Assembly (NCBI GenBank): GCA_003167365.1
Contig: PMTM01000004.1
Location: 1-64,000, forward strand
Direction of reading: 5' to 3'
DNA length: 64,000 bases
Origin: Spartobacteria bacterium
Lineage (GTDB): Bacteria; Verrucomicrobiota; Verrucomicrobiia; Chthoniobacterales; UBA10450
The position numbers and the translations under genes were made by a program. Shown in pieces: positions 14,078 to 21,685 of this stretch. Below the pieces are notes generated by a model, which did not search any database, was not told where the DNA came from, and saw only the letters and a program-made list of their open reading frames with translations. Position 1 is the stretch's first letter. Every line of letters starts with the position of its first letter.

Positions 14078-15220
14078 TCAGATAGCTTGTAGAATCGACA
14101 GGGCATGATCGATGTCATCATGGGTATTATATAGATGGGGAGAAAAGCGCAGTTTTCCTGCGCGAGAAGCGATATAGACCCCGCTTTTCCTGAGGCTTTC
14201 ATAGATCTCGCTGTTTCGCTTGGAGTCCTTGTGAGAAACGAACACAAGTGTAGAGCGAGCGGCGCCCTCGCGCGGACTGAGCAGGTCATACCTTTTTGGG
14301 TCCAATCCGCCAATCAGCCGCGAGACAAGACTGTTGTTGTGCGTCTCGATTCGATCAATTCCTTGTTCCAGAAGATACTCGACCGCGGCAGCCCACGGTT
14401 TGAAATTAAAGAAGTTGGCCGTGCCGAAGACGTCATAGCGACGAGCGCCAAGATCCGATCGCAAAGTGACTCGAGGCAGTTCCTTCGCTAAATCCTCAGG
14501 GGTTAACATTGCCAACCAGTAGGCTTGGTTGTAGTCGAGCGATTCGCGCAGTTCCGGCCGGATCCAGCAAAACCCGGTGCCATACGGACCGCATAACCAC
14601 TTAAACCCGACATTGGTGATTGCATCAACTGCGATGCGCGAAACATCGAATGCTCGCGCGCCCAATGCTTGAGAGCAATTGATAACGAATGTCACACCTT
14701 TTGCCCGGCATAGTTCGCCGAGTTTCTGCACATCCACAGCATGGCCGTTGAAGGAATGCACATACGTCACGCAAAGTAGTTTGGTGGACTTTGTGAGATG
14801 AGATTCTAACTCCTCAGCTTGCAGAACTTCTTGTCGCGGCTCAACAAAACGGACATTGATCCCTCGCTTTTCCAATCCGAGCCATGGAAAAAGATCGGCC
14901 GGGAAATCCCCAGCGACCACGAGAACTTCATCGCCAGCCTTCCAGCGAATGCCATTTGCCAATAGGTGCAAACCGTAGGAAGCGCTGTTGCCCAGGATAA
15001 TATCTTCGGGCGGAGTCCCAATCAGTTTGCCAAGAGCGTGCCTTAGTCGAAGAGGAACGTCGAAGAACAATTCGTCTCGCAGAAGGTGAAGCGCGGTTTT
15101 CCACGCGATCGCTTCGTGCGCTTCGTCGACGGCGGCGTTCGGCAAGGGCCCTTGATGAGCGCAATTCAGCCACACTTTACCCTCGACCCGGGCGAAGTCT
15201 TGTGAGTAGTCCTTCGTCAT
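14078..15220 (-). CDS. Class V aminotransferase-like PLP protein
   Basis: The product is 380 residues of PLP fold type I, close in outline to cysteine desulfurase, isopenicillin-epimerase-like and kynureninase-like proteins. Visible parts are WLNCAHQGPLPN, ILGNSASYGLHLLANG, and the Schiff-base lysine Lys207 in NVGFKWLCGPYGTG. The motif that normally gives the PLP pyridine Asp (DxxQ) reads VINCSQALG here, so the Asp is Asn181. This would weaken classic PLP chemistry and marks a divergent or altered enzyme. It lies between two fragments of an ALDH 3-prime end, so it may have entered the ALDH region later. The substrate is unknown. Confidence 0.8.
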   Translation of the reverse strand: MTKDYSQDFARVEGKVWLNCAHQGPLPNAAVDEAHEAIAWKTALHLLRDELFFDVPLRLRHALGKLIGTPPEDIILGNSASYGLHLLANGIRWKAGDEVLVVAGDFPADLFPWLGLEKRGINVRFVEPRQEVLQAEELESHLTKSTKLLCVTYVHSFNGHAVDVQKLGELCRAKGVTFVINCSQALGARAFDVSRIAVDAITNVGFKWLCGPYGTGFCWIRPELRESLDYNQAYWLAMLTPEDLAKELPRVTLRSDLGARRYDVFGTANFFNFKPWAAAVEYLLEQGIDRIETHNNSLVSRLIGGLDPKRYDLLSPREGAARSTLVFVSHKDSKRNSEIYESLRKSGVYIASRAGKLRFSPHLYNTHDDIDHALSILQAI

Positions 15221-15252
15221 ACTCTGTCTCAGTTTGGCGACTCTAAGCTTAT

Positions 15253-15297
15253 CTACTTTGCAATGCAGACGTTCTTGGGCTCGGTGAAGAAGCCCGC
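15253..15297 (-). pseudogene. Second remnant of the aldehyde dehydrogenase 3-prime end
   Basis: Encodes GFFTEPKNVCIAK and a stop, the last 13 residues of the ALDH. It lies between the aminotransferase start and the complete ALDH gene. The following 15298-15374 is non-coding. Confidence 0.75.
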
Positions 15298-15374
15298 CTT
15301 CGCCAAGCCGACTTCGTCTCGCTTCGGCGTGTCAGGGGCTACGGCACGGCAGGCGCAGCGCTCAGCTAAATTTT

Positions 15375-16832
15375 TCATTTCGCTATACAAACATTCTTGG
15401 GCTCAGTGAAAAATCTTAAGGCTTCGTCGCCGCCTTCGCGGCCGACACCGCTTGCTTTCATGCCGCCGAAAGGGACGCGCAGATCGCGCACGAGCCAGCA
15501 GTTTACCCAGACTGTGCCGGTGTGAATGCGTTCTGCGACGCGATGGGCGCGATTTAGGTTTTGCGTCCAGACGCTCGAGGCCAGGCCGTAATCGGTGTCA
15601 TTGGCGTATCCAATCACTTCCTCTTCGCTGTCGAACGGCGTGATGGTGATGACCGGGCCGAAGATTTCTTCGCGATTGACGCGACATGACACCGGCAAAT
15701 CGGTGATGACCGTTGGCGGAAAGAAGTAACCCGACTGACAACGCTCGTTGATCGACTTCGGCGCCGAACCGCCGAGGGCGGTGACACCGCCTTCCTGTTG
15801 CGCAAGATCGACATAGAACTTCACCTTATCGAGTTGCGTCTTCGAAACGATCGCGCCCTGATCGGTTTTCTCGTCGAGCGGATCGCCAACTTTTAACTGC
15901 GATGCTTTTTCGACAAAGCGTTTAACAAAATCCTGATACACCGGCCGCTCGACGAACACGCGCGAACCGCACAGACAGACCTGGCCCTGGTTCGCGAACG
16001 AAGAGCGCACGCTGCCGGCGATGGCGGCGTCGAGGTCGGCGTCGGCGAAAATAATGTTCGGATTTTTGCCGCCGAGCTCGAGCGAAACTTTCTTGAACAT
16101 CGGCGCGCACGTCTCCGCCACTTTGCGGCCGGTCACCGTTCCGCCGGTGAACGAGATCGTGCTAATCTTTGGATGTGCCGTGATCGCAGCGCCGACGTTC
16201 GGCCCGGTGCCGTGCACGATGTTGAGCACGCCGTTCGGCAATCCCGCTTCAGCACAAATTTCGCACAGCAGAAACGCCGTCATCGGCGTCAGCTCACTCG
16301 GCTTGGCGATGGCGGTGTTGCCGCACGCGATGGCGGGCGCGATTTTCCAACTCAACAAATAGAGAGGAAGATTCCACGGAGAAATCAATCCCGCGATGCC
16401 GCGCGGCTGGCGCAGCGTGTAATTGAACGCGACGCCGTCGGTGATGTGCGCTTCGGACTCAGTGTGCAGGATTGCGGTGGCGAAAAAGCGGAAGTTGGCG
16501 ACGGCGCGCGGAATGTCGAGCGAACGCGCGAGCGAGAGCGGCTTGCCCGTGTCGATCGACTCGGCTCGCGCGAACTTCTCCAGATCGCGTTCGATCAAAT
16601 CGGCAATGCGCAGAAGGATGTCCGATCGCTCCGCTGTTGTTTTTTTCGACCAATCCGCGAAGGCCGCCTCGGCGGCCCCAACGGCGAGATCGACATCGCG
16701 GCTGTCGCTGTCCGCGACTTGCGAATACGGCTTCCCCGTCGCCGGTTCGATGTTGTCGATATATTTACCGCCGACCGGCTCAACGAATTGGCCGTCGATG
16801 AAGTTTCTAATTTGGAGTGGTTCAGAGCGCAC
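15375..16832 (-). CDS. 2-Aminomuconate 6-semialdehyde dehydrogenase (ALDH8A1-like)
   Basis: The product is 485 residues from the GTG at 16832. It is an NAD-dependent dehydrogenase. Features are GLISPWNLPLYLLSWKIAPA, the cofactor motif FTGGTVTGRKV, the general base Glu in LELGGKNPN, and the catalytic Cys in FANQGQVCLCGSR, a form close to human ALDH8A1 (FANQGEICLCTSR). ALDH8A1 and bacterial AmnC oxidise 2-aminomuconate semialdehyde in the kynurenine route, which fits kmo and kynU nearby. The in-frame region up to 17003 is repeat-derived and would give an N-terminus unlike the family; the GTG start gives the normal length. Two fragments of its 3-prime end lie downstream. Confidence 0.87.
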   Translation of the reverse strand: MRSEPLQIRNFIDGQFVEPVGGKYIDNIEPATGKPYSQVADSDSRDVDLAVGAAEAAFADWSKKTTAERSDILLRIADLIERDLEKFARAESIDTGKPLSLARSLDIPRAVANFRFFATAILHTESEAHITDGVAFNYTLRQPRGIAGLISPWNLPLYLLSWKIAPAIACGNTAIAKPSELTPMTAFLLCEICAEAGLPNGVLNIVHGTGPNVGAAITAHPKISTISFTGGTVTGRKVAETCAPMFKKVSLELGGKNPNIIFADADLDAAIAGSVRSSFANQGQVCLCGSRVFVERPVYQDFVKRFVEKASQLKVGDPLDEKTDQGAIVSKTQLDKVKFYVDLAQQEGGVTALGGSAPKSINERCQSGYFFPPTVITDLPVSCRVNREEIFGPVITITPFDSEEEVIGYANDTDYGLASSVWTQNLNRAHRVAERIHTGTVWVNCWLVRDLRVPFGGMKASGVGREGGDEALRFFTEPKNVCIAK

Positions 16833-16984
16833 AGGTTGCGGAAGATTGTAACCGGCCAACCCGGGAGTTCCAACGTTGATCTCGTGACCGCCCGATCGCT
16901 CACCCGCTCCCCGAGCGGCTATGCAGTCTACCCAACGCCCTGCCACGCGCGTCGTATTCAACGCCGAACATCTAATGCAAAATA

Positions 16985-17047
16985 GTAGAGGCGGGTGTCT
17001 CACCCGCTTGTTTGAGCTTTTGCGGTCGCCGCGGCGACCGCCACTAC
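16985..17047. repeat. REPIN: two inverted GTAG-headed palindromes
   Basis: GTAG at 16985 leads into GCGGGTG-TCT-CACCCGC. The right half, GCGGTCGCCGCGGCGACCGC, ends in CTAC at 17044-17047. Total length is 63 bases. Confidence 0.75.
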
Positions 17048-17079
17048 ACTAGAATGCGATTTATTATATAGTTAACGAT

Positions 17080-17307
17080 ATGAAATACCTTCAACTTACT
17101 GGCCTAATCCTTTGTGCCGTATCTTTCGCTGGTTGCGAGACCACCCAAAACGCGGGTCCGGGTAATACAGAAGTGAAACGGATCGCCGCGTTGGATGAGC
17201 GCAGGCAGGAAGAAGCGCACATGGATGAGTCGCAGAAGAACCTCTGGAATGCGCAGCAAGACATCCTAAACAGAGACGGCGATCCGACCGTCAGGCCCAC
17301 GCCGTAG
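17080..17307 (+). CDS. Small lipoprotein
   Basis: The product is 75 residues. The signal MKYLQLTGLILCAVSFAGC ends in a clean lipobox (FAGC), so the mature protein is a lipid-anchored peptide of about 57 residues. It is polar and helix-prone (EVKRIAALDERRQEEAHMDE) and ends in a Pro-rich tail. No family is recognised. It stands between two REPINs and is probably its own unit. Confidence 0.7.
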   Translation: MKYLQLTGLILCAVSFAGCETTQNAGPGNTEVKRIAALDERRQEEAHMDESQKNLWNAQQDILNRDGDPTVRPTP

Positions 17308-17316
17308 ATAGCAAGG

Positions 17317-17383
17317 GTAGAGGCGCTCGCCGCGGCGAGCGCAGGATCTTAGTGATTGCCCCGAAAGCGTTCGGGGCCACTAC
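17317..17383. repeat. REPIN abutting the start of the dioxygenase gene
   Basis: GTAG at 17317-17320 is followed by the perfect 20-bp palindrome GCGCTCGCCGCGGCGAGCGC (17323-17342). The right half GCCCCGAA-AGCG-TTCGGGGC ends in CTAC at 17380-17383, five bases before the ATG at 17389. Confidence 0.8.
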
Positions 17384-17388
17384 ACCAT

Positions 17389-18321
17389 ATGAAACTCCTC
17401 GGCATTCATCACATCACTGCGATCGCGAGCGATCCGCAACGGAATGTCGATTTCTATACGCAAACCCTCGGCCTGCGGCTGGTGAAGCGGACGGTCAACT
17501 TCGACGACCCGTCGTCGTATCATTTCTATTTTGGTGATGGGATTGGGAAACCGGGAACGGTGATCACATTCTTTCCGTGGCCGGATGCACGTCGCGGCAC
17601 ACGCGGCAGCAGTCAGGTCGTCGCGACGAGCTTAGCTATCCCCTCGGGATCGCTCAACTACTGGAGCGACCACCTGAAGGAACACGGCATTAGCGTGGAG
17701 AACATTTCGCGGTTCGACGAACAAGGTCTGCGTTTCCCCGATCCCGATGGATTGCTCCTCGAACTAATCGCGTCGCCGCAAAGTGACGATATCGATCTTA
17801 AATTTCACAGCGCAGTGCCGAATGAATTTGTATTGCGAGGTTTTCACGCGCCGACTTTGCAACTGCAAGATTCGGCGCCGACCGCGAAAGTGTTGGTCGA
17901 GACACTTGGATTCAAGTTGAGCGCAGAGGAGGGGAGTCGCCGGCGCTTTTCGTTAAATGGAGAATCGACCAGTGCTCAGTTGGATTTGGTCGAACGGCCG
18001 GACGATCCGCATGGACACATTGCCGCAGGCACGGTGCATCACATCGCGTTTCGGACACCAAGCGATGAAGAGCAATTGAAGTGGCGCGAAAAACTTGTCG
18101 ATCTTGGCTTCGCTGTTAGTCCGGTGATGGATCGTGAATATTTTCATTCCATCTATTTTCGCGAGCCGGGAGGAATTCTGTTTGAGATCGCGACGGAAGG
18201 GCCGGGATTTACCATCGACGAGCCGGCCGAGCATCTCGGCGAAAACCTGAAGTTGCCCAAACATTTCGAGGCGCATCGGAGCGAGATCGAGAAGGCGTTG
18301 CCGCCGATTTCGTTCAAGTAA
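17389..18321 (+). CDS. Ring-cleaving dioxygenase (two-domain VOC, MhqO/PcpA-like)
   Basis: The product is 310 residues with two VOC modules. The first opens LGIHHITAIASDPQRNVDFY, the second has VLRGFHAPTLQLQD, then GTVHHIAFRTPSDEEQ, and the last ligand Glu is in GGILFEIATEGPGFT. Candidate Fe(II) ligands are His in GIHHIT, His in GTVHHIAF and Glu in LFEIA. Members of the MhqO/MhqA/PcpA group open hydroquinone rings, but many are annotated only by similarity. The ATG at 17389 starts the domain directly; an upstream in-frame GTG or ATG would lie in the REPIN. Possible involvement with the kynurenine genes is not supported by strand or spacing. Confidence 0.82.
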   Translation: MKLLGIHHITAIASDPQRNVDFYTQTLGLRLVKRTVNFDDPSSYHFYFGDGIGKPGTVITFFPWPDARRGTRGSSQVVATSLAIPSGSLNYWSDHLKEHGISVENISRFDEQGLRFPDPDGLLLELIASPQSDDIDLKFHSAVPNEFVLRGFHAPTLQLQDSAPTAKVLVETLGFKLSAEEGSRRRFSLNGESTSAQLDLVERPDDPHGHIAAGTVHHIAFRTPSDEEQLKWREKLVDLGFAVSPVMDREYFHSIYFREPGGILFEIATEGPGFTIDEPAEHLGENLKLPKHFEAHRSEIEKALPPISFK

Positions 18322-18327
18322 CTTTGA

Positions 18328-18422
18328 TCAGACAGGATTTACTGAATCAATAGGATTCGGAAAAGGCTCCGAGTTTCGTCATCGCTAACAAAAATCATCA
18401 AAATCCTGTTAATCCTGTCGAA
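18328..18422. repeat. Family C inverted repeat between convergent genes
   Basis: GACAGGATTTACTGAATC on the left and AAATCCTGTTAATCCTGTC on the right. The gap 18322-18442 holds nothing else that I see, and the hairpin may act as a bidirectional terminator. Confidence 0.55.
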
Positions 18423-18442
18423 TTTGACGTCAAGACAAGCGC

Positions 18443-19123
18443 TCACGGAATCGTGAGCGTCTGTCCGATCTTCAGATTTTCAGGATTGTCGATCTTGTCC
18501 TTGTTCGCGTTAAGGATTTGTTTCCACCGGGCGGACGTTTTATAGAACTTGCGCGAGATCGACGCCAGCGTGTCGCCCGATTTCACGAGATAGCTTCGAT
18601 CTCCGGCTTTCACGGCGATGGCTTTTTTCGGTTTGTCTGGCATTTGCGCTTTGTCCGCGGTTCTCGATTTCAACGTGCGATCTTCAATTTCTTTGTGCAG
18701 CCCAAGATTTTCATTTCGCAATCGCGCCGCTTCCGCGCGCGTGACCACGGAGTCGCCCGACAAACTGGTAAGCAACGCGATTTCGTCGCGTTTCATGAAA
18801 TTCTTGGCATCGGTCGAGTGCGAGCCGCTCGGGCTGAGCGTCAGATAGCGTTTGAAATGATGAATCGCACTGAGCGGATCGTTCATCTTGTCGTCGTAGA
18901 GCAACGCGAGCTTGTAATGGATGTCGGCGCACTTCGGGCTGTCATCGAGCGCCGCTTCGTAAAGATTAATCGCACGCGGGAAATCGCCCTGCATCGATTT
19001 CGCGTCCGCGTCTTTGATGATCTGCGCGTTGCGCGGCGTGATCATCCGGTCGCAACCTGACTGCGTGATCGCGAGCAAGATTGTCAGCAGGCAAAGGGCG
19101 GGAAACTTGTCAGAACGCTTCAT
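18443..19123 (-). CDS. LysM-domain lipoprotein with TPR-like region
   Basis: The product is 226 residues. A lipoprotein signal (FPALCLLTILLAITQSGC) is followed by two TPR-like helical pairs (GDFPRAINLYEAALDDSPKC, ADIHYKLALLYDDKMNDP). A coiled segment (AAARLRNENLGLHKEIED) comes next, then a C-terminal LysM domain (YLVKSGDTLASISRKFYKTS to LKIGQTLTIP). LysM binds peptidoglycan, so the protein is probably an envelope scaffold anchored to a membrane and bound to the wall. The ATG at 19123 begins the signal peptide. Its start is only 20 bases from the start of the divergent gene at 19144. Confidence 0.85.
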   Translation of the reverse strand: MKRSDKFPALCLLTILLAITQSGCDRMITPRNAQIIKDADAKSMQGDFPRAINLYEAALDDSPKCADIHYKLALLYDDKMNDPLSAIHHFKRYLTLSPSGSHSTDAKNFMKRDEIALLTSLSGDSVVTRAEAARLRNENLGLHKEIEDRTLKSRTADKAQMPDKPKKAIAVKAGDRSYLVKSGDTLASISRKFYKTSARWKQILNANKDKIDNPENLKIGQTLTIP

Positions 19124-19143
19124 CGTGGCCAACGTTGCTACAG

Positions 19144-19689
19144 GTGAAGATAAGCGCACTTCAATTCTTTTTCTTTGTCATGTCGATTCCGGTCGTCTCG
19201 GTCCGGGGCGATTTGTCTGTTGGCGAAACTCATGCGCTCAAGTTTGTCGATATTGATGGCAACACGCTTTCGACTACCGACGGTTACGTAACCGTGCTCG
19301 TCTTGACAACCAAGGCGGACTTGCCGAAGGCACAAGCAGTCGGCGATCGCATTCCCGATTTTTGTCTTGGTAATCCGGCGTATCGAATGATCACGCTGGT
19401 GAAGTTCGGAAAACACAGCGCGCTGGTGACGAAATTTCTGACGAGCATGGCTCGCCGCCGTCTCGATGCAGAAGGGAAGCGACTTCAAACACGATATGCG
19501 GCGAACAAAATCGTGCGCGATGCCCGTCACGACATTTTCGCGGTCGCAGATTTCGATGGCTCGGTAGTTTCGCAGCTCAACAGCGGCTCGATTCTGTTTC
19601 GTGTTTTCGTTTTCAGCCGCACCGGCGAACTATTGAAGCAATGGAACGACGTTCCTGGCGCAACTGAGTTAACTGAGGCTCTGAAATAG
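19144..19689 (+). CDS. Secreted thioredoxin-fold-like protein of unknown function
   Basis: The product is 181 residues from the GTG at 19144. An N-terminal signal (KISALQFFFFVMSIPVVSV) is followed by VGETHALKFVDIDGNTLSTTDGYVTVLVLTT, which recalls the first strands of thioredoxin or TlpA-like folds, but the CxxC is absent. Only one Cys remains, in PDFCLGNPAY. The C-terminal half has FRVFVFSRTGELLKQWNDVPG. I cannot name a family. It diverges from the LysM gene with almost no intergenic space, so each promoter must sit inside the other gene. Confidence 0.6.
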   Translation: MKISALQFFFFVMSIPVVSVRGDLSVGETHALKFVDIDGNTLSTTDGYVTVLVLTTKADLPKAQAVGDRIPDFCLGNPAYRMITLVKFGKHSALVTKFLTSMARRRLDAEGKRLQTRYAANKIVRDARHDIFAVADFDGSVVSQLNSGSILFRVFVFSRTGELLKQWNDVPGATELTEALK

Positions 19690-19692
19690 GTA

Positions 19693-19792
19693 TAGAGGCG
19701 CTCGCCGCGGCGAGCGCAGGGCGTTTGGTGTAGGGGCGGCTGTCCCCAGTCGCAAAAATTCCCAACCTGCGGGTGGGGACACCCGCCACTAC
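19693..19792. repeat. REP palindrome plus REPIN between convergent genes
   Basis: GCGCTCGCCGCGGCGAGCGC (19698-19717) repeats the palindrome at 17323. It is followed by a 63-base inverted pair from GTAG at 19730 to CTAC at 19792, whose outer arms match at about 16 of 19 positions by eye. Confidence 0.75.
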
Positions 19793-19797
19793 ACAAA

Positions 19798-20979
19798 TTA
19801 ATACTTCGGCATTGTTGGATCGATCTCGTTCGCCCAGGCATCGATCCCGCCTGCGAGATTGAACGCGCGCGCGAAACCGTTGGTCCGCAAAAATTCGACG
19901 GCGCGCGCGCTGCGCATACCGCCATGGCAAAGCGCGACAATTTCTGCGTCTTGATTGAGCTCTCCGAGTCGCTCGGGCAGTTCGTCCAACGGGATTAATT
20001 TGGAGTTCTCGATCCGCGCGATTTCGTATTCGAACGGTTCACGGACATCGAGAATGACCATCAGGGCTTTTGCATCGATCTTTTGCTTAAGCTCATGGAC
20101 CGAAATCGTGGGAAGCGCGGCCGATACGGCGGTCTCCGTATTCGTGTCGCAGAACTCCTCGTAATCGATCGGTGAAGTGATCGTCGGATTCTCTCCGCAA
20201 ACCGGACATTGCGGATCGCGCCGTAAATTGAATTCGCGGAATTTCATTTTCAGCGCGTCGAAATGCAGGAGCCGTCCGATCAGCGATTCGCCCAAGCCGA
20301 GGATGAGTTTGATTGTCTCTGTTGTCTGAATCATCCCGATGATTCCGGGGAGCACGCCGAGCACGCCGGCTTCCGCGCAGTTTGGGACCGTTCCTGCCGG
20401 CGGTGGTTCGGGAAACATGCAGCGGTAGCAAGGGCCGCCGAGATGCGGCGCGAACACTGTGCTTTGTCCGTCGAAGCGAAACACGGATCCGTAAACGTTC
20501 GGCTTGCGCGCCCAAACACAAACGTCGTTCGAAAGATAGCGCGTCGGAAAATTATCGGAACCATCCACGACGATGTCGTAACGCGCGACCAGGTCTTGCG
20601 CGTTCGCGCTGGTGAATCGGCAATCGTGCAATTCGAGGTCGATGTTCGGATTGGCGTCGTGCAGTCGGTCGCGCGCGGATTCCAATTTCTTTCGACCGAC
20701 GTCTTTGGTGCCATGAAGAATTTGCCGCTGCAAATTGCTCAGATCGACATTATCAAAATCGACCAGTCCGATTGTGCCAACTCCGGCCGCGGCGAGATAG
20801 AGAGCGGCGGGCGAACCGAGTCCGCCGGCGCCGATGCACAGAACGCGCGCCGCTTTCAATCGCTTTTGTCCCTCGATCGTGACCTCCGGCATGATGAGAT
20901 GGCGCGAGTAACGAGTGATTTCCTCGTTGCTCAATTGCGCCTGCGCGCTGCGCTGCTCATCGATGATGCTTTTCGTCAT
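19798..20979 (-). CDS. moeB: MoeB/ThiF-type adenylyltransferase fused to rhodanese
   Basis: The product is 393 residues. The E1-like domain (1-270) has the nucleotide motif GAGGLGSPAALYLA, the acidic loop GLVDFDNVDLSNLQRQ, and zinc cysteines CYRC and CPVC. The rhodanese domain (about 290-390) has VILDVREPFEYEIA and the active-site loop ALCHGGMRSARA with its Cys. Such fusions adenylate the C-terminal Gly-Gly of a MoaD/ThiS carrier and load sulfur on it. The window has one such carrier at 10760-11056. Start at ATG 20979; an in-frame ATG at 21006 is weaker. Confidence 0.9.
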   Translation of the reverse strand: MTKSIIDEQRSAQAQLSNEEITRYSRHLIMPEVTIEGQKRLKAARVLCIGAGGLGSPAALYLAAAGVGTIGLVDFDNVDLSNLQRQILHGTKDVGRKKLESARDRLHDANPNIDLELHDCRFTSANAQDLVARYDIVVDGSDNFPTRYLSNDVCVWARKPNVYGSVFRFDGQSTVFAPHLGGPCYRCMFPEPPPAGTVPNCAEAGVLGVLPGIIGMIQTTETIKLILGLGESLIGRLLHFDALKMKFREFNLRRDPQCPVCGENPTITSPIDYEEFCDTNTETAVSAALPTISVHELKQKIDAKALMVILDVREPFEYEIARIENSKLIPLDELPERLGELNQDAEIVALCHGGMRSARAVEFLRTNGFARAFNLAGGIDAWANEIDPTMPKY

Positions 20980-21011
20980 GTCGTGCTGAAGATAACACAA
21001 AACCAACAGTC

Positions 21012-21100
21012 GGTGGATCGAGCAGTCCCTTGCTCGATGTTACAAATGGCGGCAAAGCCGCTAAATAATTAGCATCGCCCGACGGAGCGGCCGATCCACC
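21012..21100. repeat. REP-like inverted pair upstream of moeB
   Basis: Outer arms GGTGGATCG (21012-21020) and CGATCCACC (21092-21100) pair exactly. Inside are two hairpins: ATCGAGCA-GTCCCT-TGCTCGAT and GCGGC-AAA-GCCGC. It occupies the whole gap before the gene at 21107. Confidence 0.7.
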
Positions 21101-21106
21101 TTGCCG

Positions 21107-21397
21107 TCACTTCGATTTCACCAAGTCCCAATTAATCCCGACGACTCGATTGTTGTCGAAGCGCTTGAGCGATTTTGGAAAGACGAGGTAACGCCCGCCT
21201 TTGCTCGCCTTGAATCCGGCGAAACCGAAGTCGGTCCCGCTTTCGCTTCTCTGAATCGTCATGACGCGATTGTTTTTCAAAAAGCCTTGAAACTTCGAAT
21301 CTTTCGCCGGTTTCAGCCAAAGGGTGTAAACCTCGGGCGCGCCAGTTTTTTGCACGACCTCGGCAAAGCGCACCGTCTTGGTCTTAAGCAGTTTCAC
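21107..21397 (-). CDS. Hypothetical protein downstream of the SRP RNA
   Basis: The product is 96 residues from a GTG at 21397. It is basic and beta-rich (TKTVRFAEVVQKTGAPEVYT, NRVMTIQRSESGTDFGFAGF, GGRYLVFPKSLKRFDNNRVV). No family motif is visible. The gene starts 13 bases after the 3-prime end of the SRP RNA on the same strand, so the two could be read from one promoter if the T-run between them does not stop transcription. Moderate confidence that it is real. Confidence 0.55.
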   Translation of the reverse strand: MKLLKTKTVRFAEVVQKTGAPEVYTLWLKPAKDSKFQGFLKNNRVMTIQRSESGTDFGFAGFKASKGGRYLVFPKSLKRFDNNRVVGINWDLVKSK

Positions 21398-21409
21398 GCG
21401 CGCAAAAGA

Positions 21410-21513
21410 AAAGTCCGCCAGAGAACTACGGCAAGGAGGATCAGACTACCGTTGCTGCATTCCTGCCCTGGCGGGGTTCGTTAGTCCTCAATCCATAGCC
21501 CCTGACGGAGCCC
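21410..21513 (-). ncRNA. ffs: Signal recognition particle RNA, small bacterial type
   Basis: On the minus strand the apical domain reads CCAGGGCAGGAATGCAGCAA followed by CGGTAG. This matches the conserved SRP helix 8 core (CCAGG-C-GGAA-GNAGCARCGGTA). Flanking arms pair in order: GACTA with TAGTC, GAGGA with TCCTC, GGCTATGG with CCGTAGTT, and TCCGTCAG with CTGGCGGA. A T-rich run (TTTTCTTTT, minus strand) follows the last arm. This is the 4.5S-like RNA that pairs with Ffh for membrane protein targeting. Ends are estimated from the helix and may be off by a few bases. Confidence 0.9.
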
Positions 21514-21685
21514 GAACTTTCACGCAGGATCGACATCGCGCAATGAGGTTTTCTGCAAGGAGTTCGTTGCGCCGGAGTGCAATCAATGTCTTCAGAAAAT
21601 CGAGCCACGGCGGCAACGCATTGAAGTTACCGGTCTTCGTTCTGGTAAACAAAGCGAGCGTGATGATCGCCGGAGAACTGGACGG

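Noticed and set aside
16833-17003. N-terminal extension of the ALDH8A1-like protein to an ATG at 17003
   Set aside because: It reads through a REPIN and a CAACGCC-type repeat and would add 57 residues unlike any ALDH. The GTG at 16832 gives the family length.
20263-21072. Plus-strand ORF of 269 codons over moeB
   Set aside because: Antisense shadow of a conserved gene; no fold or motif.
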